Source: Planctomycetota bacterium
GTDB lineage: Bacteria > Planctomycetota > GCA-002687715
Assembly: GCA_002687715.1 (NCBI GenBank)
Contig: NZBC01000186.1
Span: forward strand, 1 to 55,353
Direction of reading: 5' to 3'
Length of the DNA stretch: 55,353 nucleotides
Part shown: one piece after another, positions 17,684 through 28,210 of the stretch
Position numbering within the stretch: position 1 is the first letter of the stretch
Layout: each line of letters begins with the position of its first letter
Notes under the pieces: generated by a model
Databases searched by the model: none
What the model was told of the DNA's origin: nothing
What the model saw: the letters and a program-made list of their open reading frames with translations, nothing else
Translations under genes and position numbers: made by a program

Positions 17684-18673
17684 CTAGGGAACGGGAACAC
17701 TCGCCAGGACCTTGCCGACGACGACGTCCGACGTCACCTCTTCGGCTTCGGCTTCGTACGTCAGGAGGACCCGGTGACGCAGGACGTCGAGCGCGACGTC
17801 CTTCACGTCCTGCGGCGTCACGAACCCGCGCCCGCGCAGGAACGCCTGGGCGCGCGCCATCATGGTCAGGTTGATGCTCGCACGAGGCGAGGCTCCGTAC
17901 TCGATCAGTGGAACCAGGTCGTTGAGCCCCGACTCCGCCGGGCGGCGCGTGGCCGAGACGAGGTCGATCACATAGCGCTTGATCTTGTCGTCGACGTAGA
18001 TCATCTGCAGGACCTGGCGCGCCTCGAACAGGCGATCCGGCGTGACCACGGGCTCGACCTTGACCCGAACGTCATCGATCGCGCGGTCCACGACCCTCAT
18101 CTCGTCTTCCGGCTCCAGGTAGTCGACGTGGATCTTCAACATGAACCGGTCGACCTGCGCCTCGGGCAACGGGTATGTGCCCTCCTGCTCGATCGGGTTC
18201 TGCGTCGCCATCACGAGGAACGGTTCATCGAGCGAGAACGTCTCGTCGCCGATGGTCACCTGGTGCTCCTGCATCGCCTCGAGCAACGCACTCTGGACCT
18301 TCGACGGCGCGCGGTTGATCTCGTCGGCCAGGACCACGTTGGCGAAGATCGGTCCCTTCTTGACCGAGAAGTCGCCCGATTGGGGACTGTAGATCAACGT
18401 CCCGATGAGGTCCGACGGCAGCAGGTCCGGCGTGAACTGAATCCGCCTGAACGTGACCTTCATGGCCTCCGCGAGGGTTTTGATGATCGTGGTCTTCGCG
18501 AGCCCGGGTACGCCTTCGAGCAACACGTGCCCGCCGCACAAAAGGGCCATGAGCAACTTCGAGACGAGCGCGTCCTGTCCGACGACGACCTTCCCGACCT
18601 CACTCCGAATCCGCTCTAGAAGCGCCGCCTGCTCGGCGACCTTCTCCTTGATCCCTTGGACATCGACCTGCAT
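17684..18673 (-). CDS. moxR: MoxR-family AAA+ ATPase
   Basis: This 329-residue MoxR ATPase is a hexameric AAA+ protein proposed to act as a chaperone remodelling VWA-containing partners. It has Walker A (GVPGLAKT), Walker B with the following Asn (VVLADEINRAPSKVQSALLE), sensor 1 (MATQNPIEQEGTYPLPEAQ) and the arginine-finger/lid segment (LPEAQVDRFML). The lid domain ends with GASPRASINLTMMARAQAF. It is the first gene of the run of six, with a 195-bp gene-free upstream region that must hold the operon promoter; no convincing -35/-10 pair was found there. The ATG at 18673 is the expected start. Confidence 0.95.
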   Translation of the reverse strand: MQVDVQGIKEKVAEQAALLERIRSEVGKVVVGQDALVSKLLMALLCGGHVLLEGVPGLAKTTIIKTLAEAMKVTFRRIQFTPDLLPSDLIGTLIYSPQSGDFSVKKGPIFANVVLADEINRAPSKVQSALLEAMQEHQVTIGDETFSLDEPFLVMATQNPIEQEGTYPLPEAQVDRFMLKIHVDYLEPEDEMRVVDRAIDDVRVKVEPVVTPDRLFEARQVLQMIYVDDKIKRYVIDLVSATRRPAESGLNDLVPLIEYGASPRASINLTMMARAQAFLRGRGFVTPQDVKDVALDVLRHRVLLTYEAEAEEVTSDVVVGKVLASVPVP

Positions 18674-18868
18674 GGTTCCCCAAGTTACGGCCCTGGACAG
18701 AGCACCCCAACCCGCGCTCCAAGCCCTTCTCCTCCAACGGCTTGCGCTCGCACCTGGTTCGGATGGCCGGCGGGATCCGCGAGGGAGGCTACGGTCGGCA
18801 TCCCCGATCGCTCCCGTGGGGGGGCGCTCCCGTCCCGCTCTGAATGGCCGATTCGAGACGGGGGACGC

Positions 18869-20485
18869 TCACCGCCGGCTGCGAACAAACGCGAGCGCGG
18901 GCCCGCCCGGGGTGATCCGCGGTCCCTTCGGGAGCCCCTCCGCCGGTCGAAGCCAGGTCGATTTGCCGGAGGTCAGATCGAGAAGGAACACGTTGCGCGT
19001 GGGGGCCGGCGGGACCCCGATTCCCATCCTGTGGGCTTCTTCCATCGTGGCCTGGGTACTCATGAACAACTCCAGGTCCGCGAAATCGCGAATCGCCAGG
19101 CCGGACACTCGTTCGTCTCGATAGATGAGCCTCATGGCGTGATGAAGATCCCAGTTGTACCCCTTGAGCAAAGCACGAGCGGAGTTGCCCCGGGCTTCCT
19201 CGGGCGGGATGCGCATGATGAGGAGCGTCTCCGCCGGAATCGGGCCGGCGGCGGTCACCAGTCGATCGATGGCCTCGCACTGGACCCGGGCCGCGACCGC
19301 GTAGTCATTCTGCACCCGGAGCCGGAACCCGACCCCGGTTCCCAGCAACACCGCCGCGACCAGAGTCGCCACCAGCGGTCCCCATCGCCCCAGGCGCGCC
19401 GCGCCAGTCAGCAGGATCCACGCGACGAGCAAGGTGAGCGCCGGCGCGAAGAGGTAGTTCGCCCGCGACGTGGTGTCCAGCGCATCGGTCGGCCCCCGCA
19501 ACGAGCCCAGGCTGCAGGTCGCCATCAGACCCAGGACACAGAAGACGCCGGCCTTCAGGTCGGGACGGAAGGGCGAATCACCGCTGGCGGGGCGTTGGAA
19601 TCGGCGCAGCGCCAGTGTGGCTCCCAATATGACCACGACGCCCGCCACCGACGCCCACCGCACGCCAGGTTCCCACCCGACCGAGAACAGGTTGGATGGC
19701 CACGCCACGAACACGAGCCGAGGAAGATCTCCTACGGCCTCGCATGCGCCGACGACGAGATCCCCCAGCGAGTGGGTCGAGAGGGATAGACGGCGAGCGT
19801 CTCCCTCGGGCTTCAGGCCGAACCGAACCGCGGAGTACACAGCGACCGCCGCCACCGCGACGATTCCCGTCCTGATCAGGGACCGTCGGCTGCCACCGTC
19901 TGCAAACCAGGGCGCGAGCACGAAGGCGAAGATCGCGAGTTCGTAGCCCCACAACCCGCATAGCAGCAGGACCCCCGACCACAGATAGCGCTCACGGGTG
20001 AACGCCCAGATCGCGAGGAGCACACAGAGCATCCCGAAGCGGGCGACCAGGATGACCAGCCACAGATAGCTGGTGTCTGGCGCACACAGCGCCAGGCCCA
20101 GACCGACCGCCAGACAAGGCAACTGAGGCCATCGCCGGCGAGCGAGGCGCGCGAACAACACCCCGATCGCCGAGATCACCAACCACGCCAGCAGGAACGG
20201 TCCGGCCATGCCGAAGACCTGGAAGCTCACCCAGATCAACGCGCTGTCCACCAGTCGAAGAGGGCGATGTTCGAAGCCAAAACACCGGTCCACCATGACC
20301 TGGCCCGGGTGCTCGGCCCAGACCAGGCGGCCGATGAATGGCCAGTCGTCGGTGAGGAGACCGAAGTCGGCCGCCTGATGGAAACCCGCGACTCCAGTGG
20401 TGACCAGCACAACGAGCAGCGTGACCATGAACTCGCGCCGCGCATGCGGTGAAGAACGGGGGGCTGCGCGCATGCGCGCGATCAT
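18869..20485 (-). CDS. Polytopic membrane protein, glycosyltransferase-C-like
   Basis: This 538-residue protein has around ten hydrophobic helices in residues 20-390, followed by a soluble C-terminal domain of about 150 residues. The first extracytoplasmic loop contains LLTDDWPFIGRLVWAEHPGQVM, with an Asp-Asp pair placed as in GT-C type lipid-linked sugar transferases, and FEHRPLRLVDSALIWVSF follows. No closer family was recognised and catalytic activity is not proven. Start is uncertain: ATG at 20485 gives a short basic tail, while the internal ATG at codon 20 begins directly at the first helix. It follows the M56-parvulin gene by 37 bp on the same strand, so co-transcription is possible. 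Confidence 0.65.
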   Translation of the reverse strand: MIARMRAAPRSSPHARREFMVTLLVVLVTTGVAGFHQAADFGLLTDDWPFIGRLVWAEHPGQVMVDRCFGFEHRPLRLVDSALIWVSFQVFGMAGPFLLAWLVISAIGVLFARLARRRWPQLPCLAVGLGLALCAPDTSYLWLVILVARFGMLCVLLAIWAFTRERYLWSGVLLLCGLWGYELAIFAFVLAPWFADGGSRRSLIRTGIVAVAAVAVYSAVRFGLKPEGDARRLSLSTHSLGDLVVGACEAVGDLPRLVFVAWPSNLFSVGWEPGVRWASVAGVVVILGATLALRRFQRPASGDSPFRPDLKAGVFCVLGLMATCSLGSLRGPTDALDTTSRANYLFAPALTLLVAWILLTGAARLGRWGPLVATLVAAVLLGTGVGFRLRVQNDYAVAARVQCEAIDRLVTAAGPIPAETLLIMRIPPEEARGNSARALLKGYNWDLHHAMRLIYRDERVSGLAIRDFADLELFMSTQATMEEAHRMGIGVPPAPTRNVFLLDLTSGKSTWLRPAEGLPKGPRITPGGPALAFVRSRR

Positions 20486-20522
20486 AGCCCCCGCACTTGC
20501 GGCCGAACAGATCGTCCGAACC

Positions 20523-22928
20523 TCAACGCATCTTCATCAACGCCGACGTCGGCGCGAGCTTCACACTCGCAGCGAGCTCCAGTGCCCGGCGGAACTTCTC
20601 CATCTCCTTGGTCTCGTACTCGTCCAGGATCCACTCGGCGTAGCGCGGTTGGCTCCAGTCCGGCTCCTTGCGGGTCGGGACGTTGAGCTCATCGAGTTGG
20701 AGGACGTGAAAGCCGTCGCGCGTCTCGACGATTCCGGAAAGGTCACCGACCTCCTTCAGTGCGTTGGCCGCCATCTGGAATGGTACGGCGAGACGCCCAC
20801 CCCACGCCTTGATGGAGGTGCCGATGCGCCCGCCAGCCTTGGCCGTGACCTGGTCGTCGCTGTAGCTCCTGGCGATCGCCGCGAAGTCAGCGCCTTCCTT
20901 CAGTTTCTCGAGGAGATTCTGCGCGCGACGCCTCAGCTCGTCCCTCTTCTCCGCACTGGTCACCGGCAGCCCGGTCGCCTCATCGATGGCGCTGACGAAG
21001 ACGTGACTGACCTTGCGGGTCTCGCCCATGAAGAAGTCCTTGTGGGCATTCAGGAACGCTTCGACCTCGTCGTCGTTGACGCGCGCCTTGGTGATGCGCT
21101 TCCAGATCTGGATGCGGCGCCACCGCTCCGTCTCCGCCTCGGGCGTGGTTCCCTTGATGCGGCAGATCTGGGGCCAGGTGAACGGTGGCGGGTGCTTGGC
21201 GTGCTGGTCTTTCGCCCACTGGTCGACCTCTTCTTGCCGCACGGCGACGCCGGCGCGCCGCTGTGCGACGTCGAATATCGTCGCCGCCACGAGCTGATCG
21301 CGAGCATCCACGAGTCCCCGCGGCCGGGTCATGTCGATCACGTACTTCCGCGCGGCCGCCATCCCGATCTCCGCGGTCTCGCCGGACGGCCCGTGGTGAA
21401 CGGAGGCGAGCAGACCTTCGCGCGGCGCGGGATCGCCGCCCAGCTTGCGCACCTCATACTCGTTCGTGATCTGTCGTATGAAGAACTGCAGCAGCATGTC
21501 GTTGGACGACTCGCGCCCATCGTGCTGGTCCGCGAACAGCGCCTTCCACGCCGCCTGCCCGCGGGCGGCGAAGCGGTATCTCGTCTTGACGGAACCCGAG
21601 CCTCTCGTCACCCCGGTCTTCTTGAGCATGGACTCGAGCTCGTCATCGACGTTCTTCGGCGTGAGCTTCACGCCACGGCGCTTCAGCTCCAACTCCGCGA
21701 TGACGATGTTGGTCATCGCCTGGGCTAGCGACGACCGGTTACGCCGCACGAGGAAGTCCTGGAGGTCCGCTGCCCGGATGCCCTTTCCGTTCACGGTCGC
21801 GACGATGGGGTCGCCGGGGTCACCCGGTTTCTCCTCCTGAAACGAGCGCCCCGGCAGAACCGGCAGCACGGCGAGTGCCAGCGCGAGCAACACCGCCTTC
21901 CCTCTCCCTCTCAGTCGGCCCGAAACCTGTTCCTGCAAGATCATCGTGAGTCTCCGTCGCAAGGTCCGGGCGGGATGCACGCCGCTCGCGAGGGCGGGCG
22001 TCGCATGCGCAGCACCGGACAGGAAATCGACTGTCTCCAGGAGCGCATCGGCGTACGTCCGAGCCCCACCCGCGAGCGCCGCGACGACACGGGCATCGAC
22101 GCAGTCCTCCTCCGCCTCCCGCATCTTGCGGCGGCTCCACCAGAACAGCGGACACCACCAATACAACGCACCGACGAGGACCTCGAACCAGCGCAGCCAG
22201 TGGTCCCGGCGGGCAAAATGCGCGAGCTCGTGGAGGAGCAATGTGTCCGTCTCCGCACCCGACAGGCGCGTCGTGAGATCGGCCGGCCAGAGGATGCGCA
22301 CGGGGGCTGCCCCGAAGAGCATGGGCGAGATCGCAGCCGGCACCATGAGCACCTCGGGGCTGCGGCTCAAGCCCAGCGCGCGAGCGCACCTCAACGCACG
22401 ATCCTCCAGGGTGATCGGCGCCCGACGGGCATCCGTCAGCAAGTGGGAGAACCGCCGCATTCGAAAGGCGCCCACCAATCCAAAGACCGCGGCGCCGACT
22501 GCCCATACGACGAGTAGCCAGGTGGTCCACGCGAACGCCCCGGCATCGGCTTCGCCCGCATCAGTCCCGACCGGGGGCAGCGCAGTGGACACAGGGTTCG
22601 TCCCCGCTGGTGCGACCGGCGAGGTCGCGGTCCCGCGGGTTCGGGTTTCGCGAGCCTCGTCGATCGGCTCCGCGGGATCAGCATCGTCGGAGAGGACGGA
22701 TTCGGAGCCCGAAGAGACATGGAGGGATCGGCTCCCCGGCGCCTCATTGGACGCCGCGTTCAGCAACGGCACTTCGAACAGGGGTGGGGTCACGAGCTTC
22801 ACCAGCACCAGCACCCACAACACGTGTGCGATAGCCGGCAGCCGGGCCCTTCGCTGGACCCACCACGCCCCAGCGGCGACGGCCGACGCGACCAGGACGT
22901 TGCCAACTACGATCTCGAGCAGGGTCAT
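20523..22928 (-). CDS. M56 (BlaR1/MecR1-type) protease fused to a PpiC parvulin foldase
   Basis: This 801-residue protein has an unusual architecture. Residues 1 to about 350 form a BlaR1/MecR1-type membrane metalloprotease: paired helices at 5-50 and 131-156, the zinc motif LLHELAHFAR (His233, Glu234, His237), the hydrophobic loop WFEVLVGALYWWCPLFWW, and the downstream acidic EAEEDCVDARV. A further helix (VLLALALAVLPVLPG) crosses the membrane. From about 370 to the end, in place of the usual penicillin-binding sensor domain, there is a SurA/PpiC-like region: an N-terminal chaperone part (IVATVNGKGIRAADLQDFLV) and a parvulin domain (KVSHVFVSAIDEATG ... SYSDDQVTAKAGGRIG ... VETRDGFHVLQLDE). 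It is ATGA-coupled to blaI, its presumed target. Confidence 0.88.
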   Translation of the reverse strand: MTLLEIVVGNVLVASAVAAGAWWVQRRARLPAIAHVLWVLVLVKLVTPPLFEVPLLNAASNEAPGSRSLHVSSGSESVLSDDADPAEPIDEARETRTRGTATSPVAPAGTNPVSTALPPVGTDAGEADAGAFAWTTWLLVVWAVGAAVFGLVGAFRMRRFSHLLTDARRAPITLEDRALRCARALGLSRSPEVLMVPAAISPMLFGAAPVRILWPADLTTRLSGAETDTLLLHELAHFARRDHWLRWFEVLVGALYWWCPLFWWSRRKMREAEEDCVDARVVAALAGGARTYADALLETVDFLSGAAHATPALASGVHPARTLRRRLTMILQEQVSGRLRGRGKAVLLALALAVLPVLPGRSFQEEKPGDPGDPIVATVNGKGIRAADLQDFLVRRNRSSLAQAMTNIVIAELELKRRGVKLTPKNVDDELESMLKKTGVTRGSGSVKTRYRFAARGQAAWKALFADQHDGRESSNDMLLQFFIRQITNEYEVRKLGGDPAPREGLLASVHHGPSGETAEIGMAAARKYVIDMTRPRGLVDARDQLVAATIFDVAQRRAGVAVRQEEVDQWAKDQHAKHPPPFTWPQICRIKGTTPEAETERWRRIQIWKRITKARVNDDEVEAFLNAHKDFFMGETRKVSHVFVSAIDEATGLPVTSAEKRDELRRRAQNLLEKLKEGADFAAIARSYSDDQVTAKAGGRIGTSIKAWGGRLAVPFQMAANALKEVGDLSGIVETRDGFHVLQLDELNVPTRKEPDWSQPRYAEWILDEYETKEMEKFRRALELAASVKLAPTSALMKMR

Positions 22929-23323
22929 GACCGGTCCCCCTTCCCGTCCAGCTCGTCGACGAGCCGCCGCAGCGCCTGCCGGTCCTCTGCCGAGAGCCTC
23001 TCCGTCCGAACGAGGCTGGTGAGCAGCGGCGTCATGGATCCATCACAGAGCTTCTCGGCCATCGTCTGCAGGCTCCGACCGATCAGGCCATCGCGATCGA
23101 GCGTGGCGGCAAAGAGGTGCGGCGCGCCATCCCGCCGCTCGCGGCTGACATGCCCCTTCTCGCGCAGCCGCTCCAGGAGCTTCTGCACCGTCCCGTAGTC
23201 CGACGCCCGCCCTTGCGGATAGGCAATGTCGGTCACCTGGCGGATGGTCGCGGTCCCGCGGTCCCAGAGAACCTGGAGCACGGCGAGCTCGGCTTCCGTC
23301 ACGTCGCTGATCGGTCGGGGCAT
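22925..23323 (-). CDS. blaI: BlaI/MecI-family winged-helix repressor
   Basis: This 132-residue BlaI/MecI/CopY-type repressor is normally a dimer that leaves DNA when cleaved by its partner M56 protease. The winged helix is plain: ISDVTEAELAVLQVLWDRG, then TIRQVTDIAYPQGRASDYGTV, then QKLLERLREKGHVSRER. The C-terminal helices (LTSLVRTERLSAEDRQALRRLVDEL) form the dimerisation part. The start is the ATG at 23323, directly before MPRPISD; the open frame extends upstream only through the promoter and operators. Its stop overlaps the protease-foldase start (ATGA), so the two are made together. Two tandem dyads 31-66 bp upstream are probable autoregulatory sites. The symbol is by family, not by proven beta-lactam response. 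Confidence 0.9.
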   Translation of the reverse strand: MPRPISDVTEAELAVLQVLWDRGTATIRQVTDIAYPQGRASDYGTVQKLLERLREKGHVSRERRDGAPHLFAATLDRDGLIGRSLQTMAEKLCDGSMTPLLTSLVRTERLSAEDRQALRRLVDELDGKGDRS

Positions 23324-23353
23324 GGGTGTCTCGAGTGGGAAGACGCGCGAAGA

Positions 23354-23389
23354 CGAGACATCACGTCTTGGCTTCGAGACATTACGTCT
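23354..23389. promoter_or_regulatory. Tandem operator-like repeats upstream of blaI
   Basis: Two near-identical 15-bp words, CGAGACATCACGTCT (23354-23368) and CGAGACATTACGTCT (23375-23389), differ at one base and are spaced 21 bp start to start, two helical turns. Each is an imperfect dyad (GACAT/ACGTC). They lie in the blaI upstream region, in AT-richer sequence than the surroundings. Side-by-side binding of BlaI dimers on one DNA face is the natural reading. Confidence 0.65.
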
Positions 23390-23495
23390 GAGGCTCGCGT
23401 ATCCCTCCCCAGATTTCGACCTTTTTGAACGCCACCAGCATCTAACCCGATGATTGGCAATAGGTTGAGGTCGCACGGGGCCGAATTCGACGACC

Positions 23496-24151
23496 GTGCC
23501 CAGCGAACCAGCACGAGGGTGGGGTTGTGAGAGACAACCCCATCCGGGCAGGGTTACCAGCCGGTCCCTTCCATGGGGTGTCGAGAAAAGGAGCGTGGTT
23601 GGTTTCGGAGGTTCTGGCCGCCTCCTTGACGCCGTTTTGTGGGCGGGAGCGGTCTGCGCGGGTTTCGCGGCCCAGCACGACTACGGCCTCGACGGTGGCC
23701 GCCCGGCCCTCGGTTCCAAGACCTGGCCGGATCCGGCCGGCCTCCCGATTCCCACCGGCCCCGCGACCCTGATCATGTTCGCCCACCCGCGATGCCCCTG
23801 GACCGGCGCCTCCATCGCCGGACCGCGCCGACGCCAGGCCGCCTGCGGTGATCGGCTGCGAGTCCACGTGGCCTCCTGGCGACCCGATGACTCCTGGGTG
23901 CAGACCGATTGCTGGCGCCGCACCGTGGAGGCCTCCCCGCGACTCTTCGGGGCCCACACGTCAGGGCAGGTGTTCGTTGACGACCGTGAACGACGGCTCG
24001 TTCTGAACGGCGGGATCACGCCCGCCAAAGGACACGAAGGTGACAGCCCGGGTCGGCGTACCGTCCTCGCCCTGGCCCACGGGTCCGGCGGACCTGACGT
24101 CACGACGACGCCCGTCTACAGGTGTGCCCTCGACGCCCCTGGAGCACGCAG

Positions 24152-24155
<4 letters not shown>
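23496..24155 (+). CDS. RedB-like thioredoxin-fold protein
   Basis: The frame encodes up to 219 residues. The recognisable part starts near residue 45 with a hydrophobic segment (AVLWAGAVCAGFAAQ), and includes TLIMFAHPRCPWTGASI, FGAHTSGQVFVDD and LNGGITPAKGHEGDSPGRR, and closes with TTTPVYRCALD. This resembles RedB-type proteins often encoded just before a hybrid histidine kinase in planctomycetes. Their function is unknown; the fold looks thioredoxin-like. The usual CPC pair after HP appears here as CPW, so a redox role may be lost. The start is uncertain: GTG at 23496, GTG at 23595 or TTG near 23637. It overlaps the kinase start (GTGA), supporting joint translation. Confidence 0.65.
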
Positions 24156-26386
<2,231 letters not shown>

Positions 26387-26474
26387 ACCCCGGGCTTCTC
26401 GCCCGCACCCGGAGCGGACTTGGCCGGGCTGTGTGAAAGAACCGACTCAGCGCGATTCTCGGCATCGGTCTTGG

Positions 26475-27251
26475 TCAGGGACGGTCTATCGTGCCGAGCA
26501 GTCGGGCTTCGTTGAACGTCGTGATCTCGTAGCAGACAACCGGTGGGATGGCGCGACGGAAGCACCGAAAGCCGCTGGCGTGTGAGAGTTCGGGACGGCG
26601 ATCGACCTGCTCGTGAACAATGAACAGGAGCACGGGGCGCCCATCGACTCGTGCGGTGAATGCCATGGCGTCGGGGACGCCATCGATGGGACGCCCGTCG
26701 AGCGGCAGGGCCTCCGGATTCCGGAGGTTCAGCCCGCATCCGACGTTGGCCTGGGTCGCCTGCGTGAAGCTCGAGGGCGTCTTGCACGTCATGAGCGGGA
26801 GCTTCTGCCCGATCTGCTCCACCAGGGAGCAGCCGAGCGCGTTGCCGTCGTCCGTGCAGGCGACGAACTCGATCTGTTCGGCGGTCGCCATCCCCGCGGG
26901 CGGAAGCGGCCCGTCGTCGCGTGGCTCGGTCCAGATCGCCATGCCGACGGCGAATCCGACGATGAGGGTCGCGGCGGCGACGCGCCAGCTCGGCCGGAAC
27001 GGAGTCGCGGAGCCCTTGCCGTCCACAACTCCGCCATCGGCGTCCTTCACCGCATTCACGATCGCACCGAGGTCCGGCACCACGAACGTCCGTCGCAAGG
27101 ACGCCGCGACCGCGTCGTCGAGGTCGGTGGCGGCACGCAGGCCCGCGTCGGCGGCGAGACGCCTCTCGAAGACGGCGCTCGCTGCGTCGTCCATCGTTCC
27201 ATCGATCCACGCCTGGAGGTCGGCCTCGTCCCTGGCATCGAGCGGCGTCAT
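26475..27251 (-). CDS. Putative anti-sigma factor (single-pass membrane protein)
   Basis: This 258-residue protein is encoded in ATGA overlap with the ECF sigma gene, the classic anti-sigma position. The N-terminal 80 residues are cytoplasmic and helical (DEADLQAWIDGTMDDAASAVFERRLAADAGLR), like planctomycete anti-sigma domains. A transmembrane helix (about residues 91-107, VAAATLIVGFAVGMAIW) follows, then an outer domain of about 150 residues with five cysteines (FVACTDD, LGCSLVEQ, MTCKTPS, NVGCGLNL, FRCFRRA, VVCYEI are the cysteine-bearing segments). There is no match to a zinc-binding ZAS motif in the cytoplasmic part. Function rests on context and topology. Confidence 0.68.
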   Translation of the reverse strand: MTPLDARDEADLQAWIDGTMDDAASAVFERRLAADAGLRAATDLDDAVAASLRRTFVVPDLGAIVNAVKDADGGVVDGKGSATPFRPSWRVAAATLIVGFAVGMAIWTEPRDDGPLPPAGMATAEQIEFVACTDDGNALGCSLVEQIGQKLPLMTCKTPSSFTQATQANVGCGLNLRNPEALPLDGRPIDGVPDAMAFTARVDGRPVLLFIVHEQVDRRPELSHASGFRCFRRAIPPVVCYEITTFNEARLLGTIDRP

Positions 27252-27835
27252 GAAGCAACCCTCCCGGCGTCCAGTCCTTCGGCTGAGAGCGCCGCTCGCA
27301 TACGCGACCGCGCACGGTGAACGTGGCTCATGGCGGTGCCCTCGGCGATCCCGAGGACCCGCGCGATGTGCTTGTAGTCGAGCTCCATGACGGTCTTCAT
27401 GAGCAAGCAGGCTCGCGCGGTCTCCGCGAGGTCGCGGAGTGCGTCGAGCACCTGATCGTCGAACGCGACCTGACTCGGGAGCAGGTCACCGCCGGCAGTC
27501 ACCACGGGAGCTGGAGCATCTTCCGGCGCCGCGACGCGATCGAGCACGCAGTCGTCGGAGCCAGCATCCCCGACGACGGGGGGTCGACGATCGGCCTTGC
27601 GGCGCGCATTCAGGGCGGTGTAGCGCACGATCTGTCCCATCCAGGCCTCGAAACCGTCCTGGTCCCTGAGGTCGTCCAGCTTCTTCAACGCGATAAGGGC
27701 AGACTCCTGGAGGACGTCGTCGGCGTCCTTGGGACGGCCGAGGACCGCCGCCGCGAGGCACCAGAGCACCTGCGCCGATCTCTGGAAGAGCGCGGCGAAC
27801 TCGTCGTGGGAGACCAGAATCCCGTCTCCGTCCAT
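27248..27835 (-). CDS. ECF-type RNA polymerase sigma factor
   Basis: This sigma-70 family extracytoplasmic-function factor has region 2 near LWCLAAAVLGRPKDADDVLQESALIALKKL and the WMGQIVRYTALNARRK core-binding and -10 recognition helix. Region 4 follows (VLDALRDLAETARACLLMKTVMELDYKHIARVLGIAEGTAMSHVHRARSRMRAAL). The linker between them is acidic and proline-rich. The start is placed at the ATG at 27835, with a GGAG 10 bases upstream; a GTG at 27862 would add nine residues. A 7-bp inverted repeat (27847-27853 with 27879-27885) covers the leader. It is translationally coupled to the putative anti-sigma gene and divergent from the symporter pair. Confidence 0.9.
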   Translation of the reverse strand: MDGDGILVSHDEFAALFQRSAQVLWCLAAAVLGRPKDADDVLQESALIALKKLDDLRDQDGFEAWMGQIVRYTALNARRKADRRPPVVGDAGSDDCVLDRVAAPEDAPAPVVTAGGDLLPSQVAFDDQVLDALRDLAETARACLLMKTVMELDYKHIARVLGIAEGTAMSHVHRARSRMRAALSAEGLDAGRVAS

Positions 27836-27985
27836 GCGTTGGAATCTCCGGGGTCCAGACACTGGATGTCGGCCGAGTCCCCGGATCTTGCACGTCGTCG
27901 AGAGAATCGAACAGAGACGGCTGGCTTCTGGTGAGGCGGCCGTGAATCCATCCGCCCCCGGGACCGACGAGTAGGATCCCGCCCC

Positions 27986-28210
27986 ATGACGGCTCTCGGA
28001 CGGATCCTGGCGGCAGCGATGCTATTCGCGACCGCGATGGGGAGCGGAATCGGCATCTGGATCGTCAATCCCGATCCAGCCGACCCGGACGCGACCCGTG
28101 AGTTCCTCGGGATGCCCGTGCTCTTCGTGTGGGGGGTGAGCTGGTTCTGCGTCCAGGTGGTGGTCGTGGTGATCGCCTACCGCACGGTGTGGCGCAAGGA
28201 CGCGACATGA
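27986..28210 (+). CDS. Small two-helix membrane partner of the symporter
   Basis: This 74-residue protein has two transmembrane helices: residues 7-27 (ILAAAMLFATAMGSGIGIWIV) and 45-67 (VLFVWGVSWFCVQVVVVVIAY), joined by an acidic loop, with a basic C-terminal RTVWRKDAT. Its stop overlaps the symporter ATG (ATGA), so the two are made together. The arrangement resembles the small subunits that accompany some sodium:solute symporters (the YhdT-PanF layout). It is probably required for assembly or stability of the transporter; the substrate is unknown. An AGGA lies nine bases before the start. Confidence 0.75.
   Translation: MTALGRILAAAMLFATAMGSGIGIWIVNPDPADPDATREFLGMPVLFVWGVSWFCVQVVVVVIAYRTVWRKDAT

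Noticed and set aside
18780..18850. Direct repeats of CGCTCCCGT between moxR and the membrane protein gene
   Set aside because: They share a few bases with the intergenic repeat core but lack its second half; chance in GC-rich sequence is likely.
26391..26405. Five-base GC hairpin after the hybrid kinase
   Set aside because: CGGGC/GCCCG with no T-run is too short to call as a terminator in DNA of this composition.
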